Of a stretch of 27,438 nt of DNA, positions 1 to 11,127 are shown piece after piece (the first letter of the stretch is position 1; each line of letters starts with the position of its first letter). The stretch lies in assembly GCA_946480295.1 (NCBI GenBank), contig CAMLIT010000054.1:1-27438 (forward strand), in the 5' to 3' direction. The notes under the pieces are model-generated. The model had not been told where the DNA came from and made no database searches. It was given only the letters and a program-made list of their open reading frames with translations. Source of the stretch: an uncultured Gemmatimonadota bacterium (GTDB lineage Bacteria; Gemmatimonadota; Gemmatimonadetes; Gemmatimonadales; Gemmatimonadaceae). The position numbers were made by a program, and so were the translations under genes.

Positions 1-734
1 GGATCGCGCACCTCGTCGCCGATGTAGCAGACGTCGTAGTAGCCGAGGTAGTCGTAGATCCCGATGCGCGACGCGGCGCCGATGCCGAGGAAGAAGCCGA
101 GCGAGAAGTTGAACGCGCCCGGCGGGAAGTCGAACGCGACGCGCGGATCGAAGTGCAGCGCGCCGGTGACGATCACCGCCAGCACCGTGACGAGCGTGCC
201 GATCCAGAGCGCGATGGTGAGCTTGGCGATCGAGTGGATGCGCCGGTAGAGCAGGGCGATGTTGATGATGCCGATCGCCGTCACGAGCGCGATCTCCTCC
301 GGGCGCGTCATCCCCTTCCAGATGTAGCTCGCGTAGTCGCCGAAGCCGATGTAGCCCGACGCGATCTCCAGCGGCCCGCTCAGCACGAACTGCCAGACGA
401 AGAGGAACGCCATCAGCCGACCGAACCGCTCCGACCCGAAGGCCTCGCGCAGGTAGTGGAACGAGCCGCCCGATCCCGGCATCGCCGCCCCGAGCTCGCT
501 CCACACCATCCCGTCGCAGATGACGATGACGAGCGCCACGATCCACCCGAGCATCGCCTGCGGCCCGCCGAGCGCGGACATGAGCAGCGGGATCGTGATG
601 AACGGCCCGACCCCGATCATGTTCGTCATGTTGAGCGCCGTCGCCGGGAGCAGGCTGAAACGGCGCAGGAGGTGTGGCTGCCCGGTCGGGCTGTCGTCGG
701 CGCCGGGCGCCGGGGCGGGATGGGGCGCGGTCAT
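1..734 (-). CDS. APC-family amino-acid permease, N-terminal part (runs off the window start)
   Basis: Translation from the ATG at 734 gives about 244 residues before the window edge. A short polar N-terminus leads into the family-typical first helix with N-M-I-G-V-G-P-F, then L-L-M-S-A-L-G-G-P and a G-S-G-G-S-F-H-Y-L-R segment. Several further hydrophobic helices follow (W-Q-F-V-L-S-G-P-L-E; a long A-L-W-I-G-T-L-V-T-V helix). The glycine-rich unwound helix 1 and the G-S-G-G-S-x-x-Y motif are hallmarks of amino acid-polyamine-organocation transporters, which move amino acids across the inner membrane by H+ symport or exchange. The substrate cannot be told from this part. The C-terminal half lies outside the window. 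The gene is divergent from the small gene at 886. Confidence 0.85.
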   Translation of the reverse strand, partial: MTAPHPAPAPGADDSPTGQPHLLRRFSLLPATALNMTNMIGVGPFITIPLLMSALGGPQAMLGWIVALVIVICDGMVWSELGAAMPGSGGSFHYLREAFGSERFGRLMAFLFVWQFVLSGPLEIASGYIGFGDYASYIWKGMTRPEEIALVTAIGIINIALLYRRIHSIAKLTIALWIGTLVTVLAVIVTGALHFDPRVAFDFPPGAFNFSLGFFLGIGAASRIGIYDYLGYYDVCYIGDEVRD

Positions 735-885
735 CTGCGGGGTGGGGGGAGCCGGAAGGCAGGACCGGCCAGAATCTACGACGCGCGCCGGCGCTGCCGC
801 TAGCGACGCGCGCCGCGAAACCCGCCTCCGGCTCCGCCCCGTAGTGATCACACCCGGTGGGATGCCCCCCGAACCTGGAGGAGAC

Positions 886-1170
886 GTGGACCCGATCTTC
901 CTGAGCGACCTGCTCGTCTTCGGCGGCCTCATGGCGCTGCTCGGCGCGGTCACGAAGGTCACCCTCGCCTTCGTCGAGCGGCGCAAGGGGCTGCCCGACG
1001 CGCGCACCGTCGCCGTGCTCGACGACATCGCCCAGCGCCTCGCGCGCCTCGAGCAGGCCGCCGACGCCACGGCGCTCGAGGTGGAACGAATCGCCGAGGC
1101 CCAGCGATTCACTACCAGGCTGCTGTCGGAGCGTGCGGGCGCGCCCGCTGCCTCCGAGCCGTCGGCGTAG
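886..1170 (+). CDS. small single-span membrane protein with coiled-coil tail, function unknown
   Basis: A 94-aa protein. The start chosen is GTG at 886, three bases after a GGAGGAGA ribosome-binding site; no better-placed ATG exists (the next is Met16). Residues about 3-27 form one membrane helix (F-L-S-D-L-L-V-F-G-G-L-M-A-L-L-G-A-V). A charged segment follows (V-E-R-R-K-G), then a helical heptad-like stretch about residues 42-83 (L-D-D-I-A-Q-R-L-A-R-L-E-Q) likely to be a cytoplasmic coiled coil, and an Ala/Pro-rich end. I do not recognise a named family. The topology suggests a small scaffold or accessory protein anchored in the inner membrane. The coding potential is supported by the strong RBS and the third-position GC pattern. 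Confidence 0.7.
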   Translation: MDPIFLSDLLVFGGLMALLGAVTKVTLAFVERRKGLPDARTVAVLDDIAQRLARLEQAADATALEVERIAEAQRFTTRLLSERAGAPAASEPSA

Positions 1171-1337
1171 CCCCGGCCGAGCGGCGGGCCTTCGCCGAAC
1201 ATCCTCACGCCACCGACCGATGCCCCGATTCGACACGCCGCGCGCCGCCTCACCCCGGAGTACCTGGCCCTCGAGGCACAGGGGCTGACGCGCCGCGGCG
1301 GGGAGCAGGCGCCGGCGCGCCGAGCGCCCACCGCGCG

Positions 1338-2084
1338 TCAGCCCAGCCGCAGCCGGTAGCCCGTCTTCCTCACCGTGAGGATGTGCTGCGGGTTCGCCGG
1401 ATCGCCTTCCAGGCGGCGCCGCAGCTCCGCGACGTGGGAGTCCACCGTGCGGCTGGTGACCTCCGCCGAGTAGCCCCACACGTCGCGCAGGAGGTCGAGC
1501 CGGCTCACGGCGGCGCCGCGCGCGTCGATCAACGCGGCGAGCAGGTCGAACGCCTTCGGCGGGATCGCCACGTCGCTACCGGCGCGTTCCACGGTCCGTG
1601 CGGCGAGGTCCACGACGACGTCGCCGAACCGCGCGCACATCGTGGCCACGCCGCCGGTCACCTCGACCGCGGGTGCCCCGGCGGCCAGCTCCGCCGCGGC
1701 CGGCGCGCCCGCGCGCCCCGGACTCGTTCGGCGCAGCAGCGCCGACACGCGTGCCATCAGCTCGAGGAGCCCGAACGGCTTGGTGACGTAGTCGTCGGCG
1801 CCGAGGCGGAAGCCGAGCACCTTGTCGACCTCGTCGCAGCGCGCCGTGAGCACGAGCACCGGCGTGTCCATCCCCTCGCGCCGCAGCGCGCCGAGCACCT
1901 GGAGGCCGTCCAGGGTGGGCAGCGAGAGGTCGAGAATGACGAGATCCGGCCGGCACTCCCGCGCGACCGCCAGCCCGCGCGCGCCGTCGTGCGCGAGCAG
2001 CGTGCGATGACCCTCGACCTCCAGGTTCGACGCCAGCGTGGCGCCGAGCTCCTGGTTGTCCTCGACGACGAGGATGGTGTGCAT
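1338..2084 (-). CDS. OmpR/PhoB-family response regulator
   Basis: A 248-aa transcription regulator. The receiver domain (about 1-115) starts H-T-I-L-V-V-E-D-N, has the acidic pair E8/D9, phospho-acceptor Asp52 in L-V-I-L-D-L-S-L-P, Thr80 and Lys102 in T-K-P-F. A long Ala/Gly-rich linker (about 116-148) joins it to a winged-helix DNA-binding domain (about 150-248), with D-S-H-V-A-E-L-R-R-R-L and a terminal V-R-K-T-G-Y-R-L. The start at 2084 is chosen because the receiver strand begins immediately after it; a GTG 45 bases upstream would add an unstructured leader. It is divergent from the histidine kinase at 2210, its probable cognate sensor. The signal and target genes are unknown. The linker is longer than in PhoB or OmpR. 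Confidence 0.93.
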   Translation of the reverse strand: MHTILVVEDNQELGATLASNLEVEGHRTLLAHDGARGLAVARECRPDLVILDLSLPTLDGLQVLGALRREGMDTPVLVLTARCDEVDKVLGFRLGADDYVTKPFGLLELMARVSALLRRTSPGRAGAPAAAELAAGAPAVEVTGGVATMCARFGDVVVDLAARTVERAGSDVAIPPKAFDLLAALIDARGAAVSRLDLLRDVWGYSAEVTSRTVDSHVAELRRRLEGDPANPQHILTVRKTGYRLRLG

Positions 2085-2115
2085 GGCGGGACGGGGCTGG
2101 TGGTGAATGCCTTTA

Positions 2116-2149
2116 CGAAACCTGCACACGCCCGGTTTCGAAGTATGAT
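2116..2149 (+). promoter_or_regulatory. candidate operator and -10 element between divergent regulator and kinase
   Basis: A perfect 7-bp inverted repeat, CGAAACC at 2116-2122 and GGTTTCG at 2134-2140, separated by 11 bases. Four bases later TATGAT (2144-2149) matches a sigma-70 -10 element on the plus strand, about 60 bases before the kinase start. No good -35 is visible. The position between a regulator and its kinase suggests an autoregulatory site, but OmpR-type proteins more often bind direct repeats, so the binder is uncertain. Confidence 0.35.
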
Positions 2150-2209
2150 CACAGCCGTCGCGCCCCCGTCCACCTCGCGCGGGCCGCTCCCCACCCCGAC
2201 TCGCTCCGG

Positions 2210-3643
2210 ATGCCGCCGCTCCAGCTCCCGATCGTCCTCCTCGCCCTGCTCGTCCTCGCCCTCGTCGTCGCCACCATCCGGTTCCGGCGCGAGCGCGAGG
2301 CGCTCCGCGCGCGCCGACTCTTCATCGCCAAGCTCTCGCACGAATTGCGCACGCCGCTCACCGAGATCCGGCTGTACGCCGAGACCCTCGAGCTCCAGCC
2401 GTGGGACGCCGAGCGCGCCGCGCCGCTCGTGAGCGGCATCGGGCGCGAGGCGGCGCGGCTCGCCCGGCTCGTCGAGGACGTCCTGCACCACGTGCGCATG
2501 GACGAGCGCCATCGCCCGGAGCCGCATCGCTCGACGGTGCGGCTGGGCGACCTCGCCGAGCGCGTGATCGAGGGATTGCAGAAGGAGATCGCGATCCGGC
2601 GGGCGCAGGTCGACATCCGGCTCCACGGTCCCGACGAGGCGCAGGGCGACGAGCACTCGCTCCGGCAGGCGCTCACGAACGTGATGACGAACGCGCTCAA
2701 GTACGGCCCGCTCGGCCAGACGATCACGATCGACGTCGGCCGGCGCGTGGAGGAGATGGTGGAGCTGGCGGTGACCGACGAGGGGCCGGGCATCGCGCCG
2801 GCCGACCGCGAGCGCGTCTGGCGGGCCTTCACGCGCCTCTCCCGGACGCACCGGCTCGCGGGGGGCACGGGGCTCGGGCTGTCGATCGTCCGCGACATCG
2901 TCGAGGGACACGGCGGCGCGACGCGCATCGAGTCGGGAGCGGCCGGCGGCGCCCGCGTGGTTCTCCTGCTCGTGCCGCGGATGCGCACCGCGGAGCTCGC
3001 CCTCCCGATGCGCACCGCGGAACTGCCGGCCGCGTCGCCCGGGTGCCGCTCAGTCGATGCGGTGCCCGGTGAGCTGCAGCACCTGGTCGCCGACGGTCAG
3101 CGTGCCCGCGACCTGGTCGCCGTCGGCGCGCAGGTCGATCCGCGCCTGTCCGCGCGTCGTCGACAGCTTCGCGGTGAAGTGCCCGGCGTCGGCCCGGATG
3201 TCGGAGAGCGCCGCCGTGCCGTCGTCGTCGATCACCACGGCGACCGGCCCCTCGCTGCCGCGCTCGACGAGGAGGTGCAGCACCAGCGGCCCGACCTTCT
3301 CCGGATCCATCGAATGGAGCGTGTACGCCCCCGCCCAGTCCTGCCGCTCCGCCCGCGCGGCGATCGGCACCGGCCGGTGCGAGGCGACGGCGCGCGTCGC
3401 CGCGGCCGGCGTCGTGTTCACGAGGGAGAAGGCAACGAGCATCTTCACCGCTCCGGCAGTCATCGTCAGCATGAGCATCTCCTGTGTAGGAAGGCGTGTG
3501 GTCAACGACCATTGGATCCTACGGAGCGCGCGCGCCGGAGTTCGTGTCGGAATTGTCATGGATCGGTGAAGACGCGTCACGGCCGCGTGCGAGCGCGGAG
3601 AGCGGTGAAACCGCCGTGCCGCGCGGGCGTACGGCGGCCATGA
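2210..3643 (+). CDS. short membrane histidine kinase with an abnormal read-through C-terminus
   Basis: Sensor kinase with a minimal input region: one membrane helix (residues 5-23) and no periplasmic sensor domain. HisKA begins at F-I-A-K-L-S-H-E-L-R-T-P-L with phospho-acceptor His44. The HATPase_c domain carries the N box (T-N-V-M-T-N-A-L-K-Y-G), G1 (D-E-G-P-G-I-A), an F-box-like W-R-A-F, and G2 (G-G-T-G-L-G-L-S-I-V). The conserved fold ends near residue 256 (position about 2978). After that the frame does not stop. It continues through a 27-bp tandem duplication and then antisense through the gene at 3050-3472, giving a low-complexity Arg-rich tail to residue 477. The functional kinase is probably residues 1-260; the tail is a stop-loss or a sequence error. 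It pairs with the regulator at 1338. No clear RBS precedes the ATG. Confidence 0.85.
   Translation: MPPLQLPIVLLALLVLALVVATIRFRREREALRARRLFIAKLSHELRTPLTEIRLYAETLELQPWDAERAAPLVSGIGREAARLARLVEDVLHHVRMDERHRPEPHRSTVRLGDLAERVIEGLQKEIAIRRAQVDIRLHGPDEAQGDEHSLRQALTNVMTNALKYGPLGQTITIDVGRRVEEMVELAVTDEGPGIAPADRERVWRAFTRLSRTHRLAGGTGLGLSIVRDIVEGHGGATRIESGAAGGARVVLLLVPRMRTAELALPMRTAELPAASPGCRSVDAVPGELQHLVADGQRARDLVAVGAQVDPRLSARRRQLRGEVPGVGPDVGERRRAVVVDHHGDRPLAAALDEEVQHQRPDLLRIHRMERVRPRPVLPLRPRGDRHRPVRGDGARRRGRRRVHEGEGNEHLHRSGSHRQHEHLLCRKACGQRPLDPTERARRSSCRNCHGSVKTRHGRVRARRAVKPPCRAGVRRP
2981..3034 (+). repeat. 27-bp in-frame tandem duplication at the kinase C-terminus
   Basis: Two copies of ATGCGCACCGCGGA(G/A)CT start at 2981 and 3008, a period of 27 bases, which is nine codons (M-R-T-A-E-L-A-L-P then M-R-T-A-E-L-P-A-A). 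They sit exactly where the ATPase fold ends and where a stop codon would be expected. Confidence 0.7.
3050..3472 (-). CDS. small secreted beta-rich protein, function unknown
   Basis: A 140-aa protein. The start at 3472 is set by AGGAG six bases upstream; two other nearby ATGs (3478, 3463) fit less well. The N-terminus is a hydrophobic signal-like segment (G-A-V-K-M-L-V-A-F-S-L-V) ending in an Ala/Pro-rich region, so the protein is probably exported. The rest alternates short strands: D-W-A-G-A-Y-T-L at about 45-52, then L-V-L-H-L-L-V-E, V-A-V-V-I-D-D-D-G, F-T-A-K-L, and a final D-Q-V-A-G-T-L-T-V-G-D with L-x-G. The same G-x-Y...D-x-V/I-x-G-T-x-T pattern occurs in the divergent gene at 3682, also 140 aa, so the two look like paralogues. 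No named family is recognised. The antisense strand is covered by the over-long kinase frame. Confidence 0.72.
   Translation of the reverse strand: MLTMTAGAVKMLVAFSLVNTTPAAATRAVASHRPVPIAARAERQDWAGAYTLHSMDPEKVGPLVLHLLVERGSEGPVAVVIDDDGTAALSDIRADAGHFTAKLSTTRGQARIDLRADGDQVAGTLTVGDQVLQLTGHRID
3499..3511. promoter_or_regulatory. small palindrome in the divergent promoter region
   Basis: TGGTC-AAC-GACCA, a perfect 5-bp inverted repeat with a 3-bp spacer, lies 27 bases upstream of the start at 3472 and in the 209-bp region shared with the divergent gene at 3682. It could be an operator for a dimeric repressor, but its short length makes chance occurrence possible. Confidence 0.3.
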
Positions 3644-3681
3644 TCGCGCCGCACACCTCAACTCCACATCGAGGCATCACC

Positions 3682-4104
3682 ATGCGCGCACGCACGCTCG
3701 CACTCGGCTACCTGGTTTCCGCGTCGGTCGTCGCCGCCCCCGTTCTCGCGGGGGCGCAGGCCGGTCCGCCGCCCGCGGCGGGTGCACACGCCGCCGCCGG
3801 CGCCGGCTGGGAGTCGCGACCGGTCGGCAAGTATCATCTCGACCTGACGCTCCCGGACCGCGTGATGCCGGCCGAGCTCACCGTCGCCGATTCGGCGGGC
3901 CGACTCACGGCGCTCTTCTGGCCGGAGGGGGACAACGACGGTCACGCCATGGAGGTGACGACGTCGGACACGGCGGTCGTGCTGCGCGCCGACTCGCCGG
4001 GCGGCCTGGTGCAGCTCGTCCTGCGTCGGCAGGAGGACCGCATCACCGGGACCTGGACGCACGGCGCCGAGCACGGCGCGCTCGAGGGGAAGGTCGAGCA
4101 CTGA
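3682..4104 (+). CDS. small secreted beta-rich protein, probable paralogue of the divergent neighbour
   Basis: A 140-aa protein with a clear Sec signal peptide: M-R-A-R-T-L-A-L then a hydrophobic core, and an A-G-A-Q-A-G cleavage region near residues 23-28. A GAGG sequence eight bases before the ATG at 3682 supports the start. The mature part (from about residue 45) starts V-G-K-Y-H-L-D-L and ends D-R-I-T-G-T-W-T-H-G-A with L-E-G. This matches the layout of the divergently transcribed protein at 3050-3472 (G-A-Y-T-L ... D-Q-V-A-G-T-L-T-V-G). Repeated strands with G-x-Y starts are common in small lipocalin-like or repeat beta-barrel proteins, but I cannot assign a family or ligand. It lies 89 bases upstream of cydA on the same strand; co-transcription is possible but not shown. 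Confidence 0.75.
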   Translation: MRARTLALGYLVSASVVAAPVLAGAQAGPPPAAGAHAAAGAGWESRPVGKYHLDLTLPDRVMPAELTVADSAGRLTALFWPEGDNDGHAMEVTTSDTAVVLRADSPGGLVQLVLRRQEDRITGTWTHGAEHGALEGKVEH

Positions 4105-4193
4105 CGCGGCGGCCCGAGTGGTACGGACCGCCACGCCGTGCTTAGCTTCGAAGGAGTCGAGGCGGGGTCGAACCGGGCACGGCGAGAGGAGAC

Positions 4194-5516
<1,323 letters not shown>

Positions 5517-5607
5517 CGCCGTCCGCCGTCCGCCGTCCGCCGTCCGGCGTCCGCTTCCCGCTTCCCGCGTCCCGACTCGTCCCTCGTCCCTCGTCCCTCG
5601 TCCCTCG
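5517..5607. repeat. heptanucleotide repeat array filling the cydA-cydB spacer
   Basis: The whole 91-bp interval from the base after the cydA TAA to the base before the cydB ATG divides into thirteen 7-bp units: CGCCGTC x4, CGGCGTC, CGCTTCC x2, CGCGTCC, CGACTCG, TCCCTCG x4. The minus strand of the last four units reads GGG-ACGA-GGG-ACGA-GGG and one more GGG, a canonical G-quadruplex pattern with 4-nt loops on the template strand. No Shine-Dalgarno sequence is left in front of cydB. Copy-number change by slippage would alter the spacing between the two genes. Confidence 0.93.
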
Positions 5608-6647
5608 ATGCTCCTCGCCTGGTTCCTCCTCGTCGCCGCGATGCTCACCGCGTACGTCGTGCTCGACGGGTTCGATCTCGGCGTCGGCGTGCTCGACCTG
5701 TTCATCGCGCGCACCGAGGAGGAGCACCGCACCCTCGCCCGGACCATCGGCCCCGTGTGGGACGGCAACGAGGTCTGGCTCGTCGCGAGCGGCGGGACGC
5801 TGTACTTCGCCTTCCCGCGCCTCTACGCGTCGGGCTTCAGCGGCTTCTACCTGCCGCTCATGATCGTACTCTGGCTCCTCATCCTGCGCGGCATCGGGCT
5901 CGAGCTGCGGTCGCACGTGGACTCGCCGGTCTGGCGGGGGCTCTTCGGCGGCGCGTTCGGCATCGCGAGCCTGCTGCTCGCGGTGTTCTTCGGTGCCGCG
6001 TTAGGCAACGTCCTCCGCGGCGTCCCGCTGCAGCCCGACGGCTACTTCTTCCTGCCGCTGTGGACCGACTGGCGCGTCGGTCCTCAGCCGGGGGTGCTCG
6101 ACTGGTACACCGTGCTCGCCGGCGCGCTGGCCCTCGTCGCGCTCACGCTGCACGGCGCCAACTGGGCGACGCTCAAGACGACCGATGCCATGAACCGCCG
6201 CGCCCGCGCCGCGGCCGCGGCGCTCTGGCTCCCCCTCGTCGTGCTCACCGTGATGAGCCTCGTCGCCACGCTGGCGATCCGGCCCGCGCTCCTCGCGAAC
6301 TACCGCAGCGTCCCGGTGCTGTTCGTGATCCCGCTCGGCGTCGCCGCGGCGCTGGCGGGGACGTGGCGCTATCGGCGACGCGGGCGCGAGCGCGCCGCCT
6401 TCCTGGCGAGCGGCGGCTACCTCGTGCTCATGCTCCTCGGCGCGGCGGCGGCGGTCTACCCGAACCTCCTCCTCTCCGCCACCGATCCCCGCCTGAACAT
6501 CACGGTGTACGACGCCCACTCCGGCCCGCACGCCCTCGGCGTGGGGCTGGTCTGGTGGGGGTTCGGGATGCTGCTCGCCGTGGGCTACTTCGTCGTCGTC
6601 TACCGGATGTTCCGCGGCAAGGTGCAGGGCGCCGCGGGCGGACACGG

Positions 6648-6654
<7 letters not shown>
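5608..6654 (+). CDS. cydB: cytochrome bd-type quinol oxidase subunit II
   Basis: A 348-aa protein with about eight or nine membrane helices, the partner of CydA in the bd-type oxidase. Family motifs are present near the N-terminus: L-D-G-F-D-L-G-V-G (19-27) and W-D-G-N-E-V-W-L-V (51-59), with R-G-I-G-L-E-L-R further on. The length is normal for CydB (about 340-380 aa). The ATG at 5608 is the first codon after the heptanucleotide array, so the start has no RBS of its own in front of it. Translation may rely on coupling or on a start inside or behind the repeats. The last 7 bases overlap the end of the convergent kinase gene. Leu132 uses TTA, one of only two TTA codons I found in the confident genes. 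Confidence 0.96.
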
Positions 6655-10196
<3,542 letters not shown>

Positions 10197-10276
10197 GTCA
10201 CGGGACCGGCGCGGCGTCAGGCCGGGTCTACCGTGAAGTGGGTCGCCGAATCACCCATACAACCGCAAGTTCCAGG

Positions 10277-10298
10277 CGAGGCAGGCCGAAAAGCCTCG
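10277..10298 (-). terminator. candidate stem-loop after the lipoprotein gene
   Basis: CGAGGC (10277-10282) and GCCTCG (10293-10298) form a perfect 6-bp stem with a 10-nt loop, 9 bases beyond the stop of the minus-strand gene ending at 10308. No T-run follows on the minus strand, so an intrinsic terminator is possible but weak. Confidence 0.3.
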
Positions 10299-10307
10299 AT
10301 CCTCCGT

Positions 10308-11030
10308 TCAGCGGAGCGCGATGTGTGCGCGCACGCCGTCGAGTTGCGGAAGCGACACCGAGACGGTACGCACGTCGGTGGTGTCGTCGTAATTCCTCAC
10401 CGGGCCCGCGACGCTCGCGGCGACCCGCGCGGCCTGGCAGGAGAGCGTCTTCGACTGATACACGTGGGTGGTGTAGTCGCTCGTATCCGGCGGCGCGAAC
10501 ATCGCGCACGCGCCGCCCGCGGCCGTGGCCGAGGCCGACCCGGGGAGACTATTGTTCGCCGACGCGAACTTCGTGCTGCCGTCGACGTACGTGAGGTTGC
10601 CCGCCTGGAGCCCGTCGCCCGCCTTGCTCCGATCGTGGAAGAGCAGCGCCATGAGGATCTCCTGGGCTTCCCGACCGCGCCAGCCGAAGACGATGGCGAT
10701 GGAATCCTGGATCACCCCGGCGGTGTCTCGGACGATGTTCCCCGCGACCACGTTGAACGTCTCGGCCTGGCCGTTCACGGTCGCCGTCATCTGACCCACC
10801 GGTGCGCCGTAGGCGGCGAGCATCATGCCGACCTCGGGGATGCCGTAGCCGGCGAGGTCGCGCGCGGAGTCCTGGTCCGCCGAGTCGAGGCTGGCATACG
10901 CTTGGGCCGGCGTCAGACCGTGGGACTTCGGCGCGGTGGAGTCGGAGCAGGCGACCACGAGCACCGCGGCCGTGAGGGAGCAGAGCACGAGTGCCGCGCG
11001 GGCGCGGCCGGCATGGGCGAGACGGAGCAT
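10308..11030 (-). CDS. secreted lipoprotein, function unknown
   Basis: A 240-aa protein. The ATG at 11030 gives a lipoprotein signal peptide: positively charged start, a long hydrophobic core and the lipobox V-V-A-C with Cys28 as the lipidation site, followed by S-D-S-T-A-P-K. The mature part begins with a helical L-T-P-A-Q-A-Y-A-S-L-D-S-A-D segment, then strands such as G-Q-A-E-T-F-N-V-V-A-G and S-I-A-I-V-F-G-W-R-G, and ends with a V-S-V-S-L-P-Q-L-D-G segment. Two further cysteines (G-G-A-C-A-M-F and L-S-C-Q-A) could form a disulphide. I recognise no family. It is the last gene of a minus-strand run, 97 bases after the hydrolase gene, so it may share its transcript. Confidence 0.75.
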   Translation of the reverse strand: MLRLAHAGRARAALVLCSLTAAVLVVACSDSTAPKSHGLTPAQAYASLDSADQDSARDLAGYGIPEVGMMLAAYGAPVGQMTATVNGQAETFNVVAGNIVRDTAGVIQDSIAIVFGWRGREAQEILMALLFHDRSKAGDGLQAGNLTYVDGSTKFASANNSLPGSASATAAGGACAMFAPPDTSDYTTHVYQSKTLSCQAARVAASVAGPVRNYDDTTDVRTVSVSLPQLDGVRAHIALR

Positions 11031-11127
11031 CGTCAGGGGGTGGGAGTGACGGTGGAGTCGATCCCGCCGATCGGAACCCGGGGGCCGATCGCGCGTGCCG
11101 CCACGGTGGCGTGCCGGCACAGGCAAC

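Noticed and set aside
844..851. GTGATCAC palindrome upstream of the small membrane-protein gene
   Set aside because: An 8-bp self-complementary word is expected by chance, and no promoter elements align with it.
1171..1337. A possible small gene or gene remnant (frame containing R-R-L-T-P-E-Y-L-A-L-E)
   Set aside because: No start codon with an RBS and no recognisable homologue; treated as intergenic.
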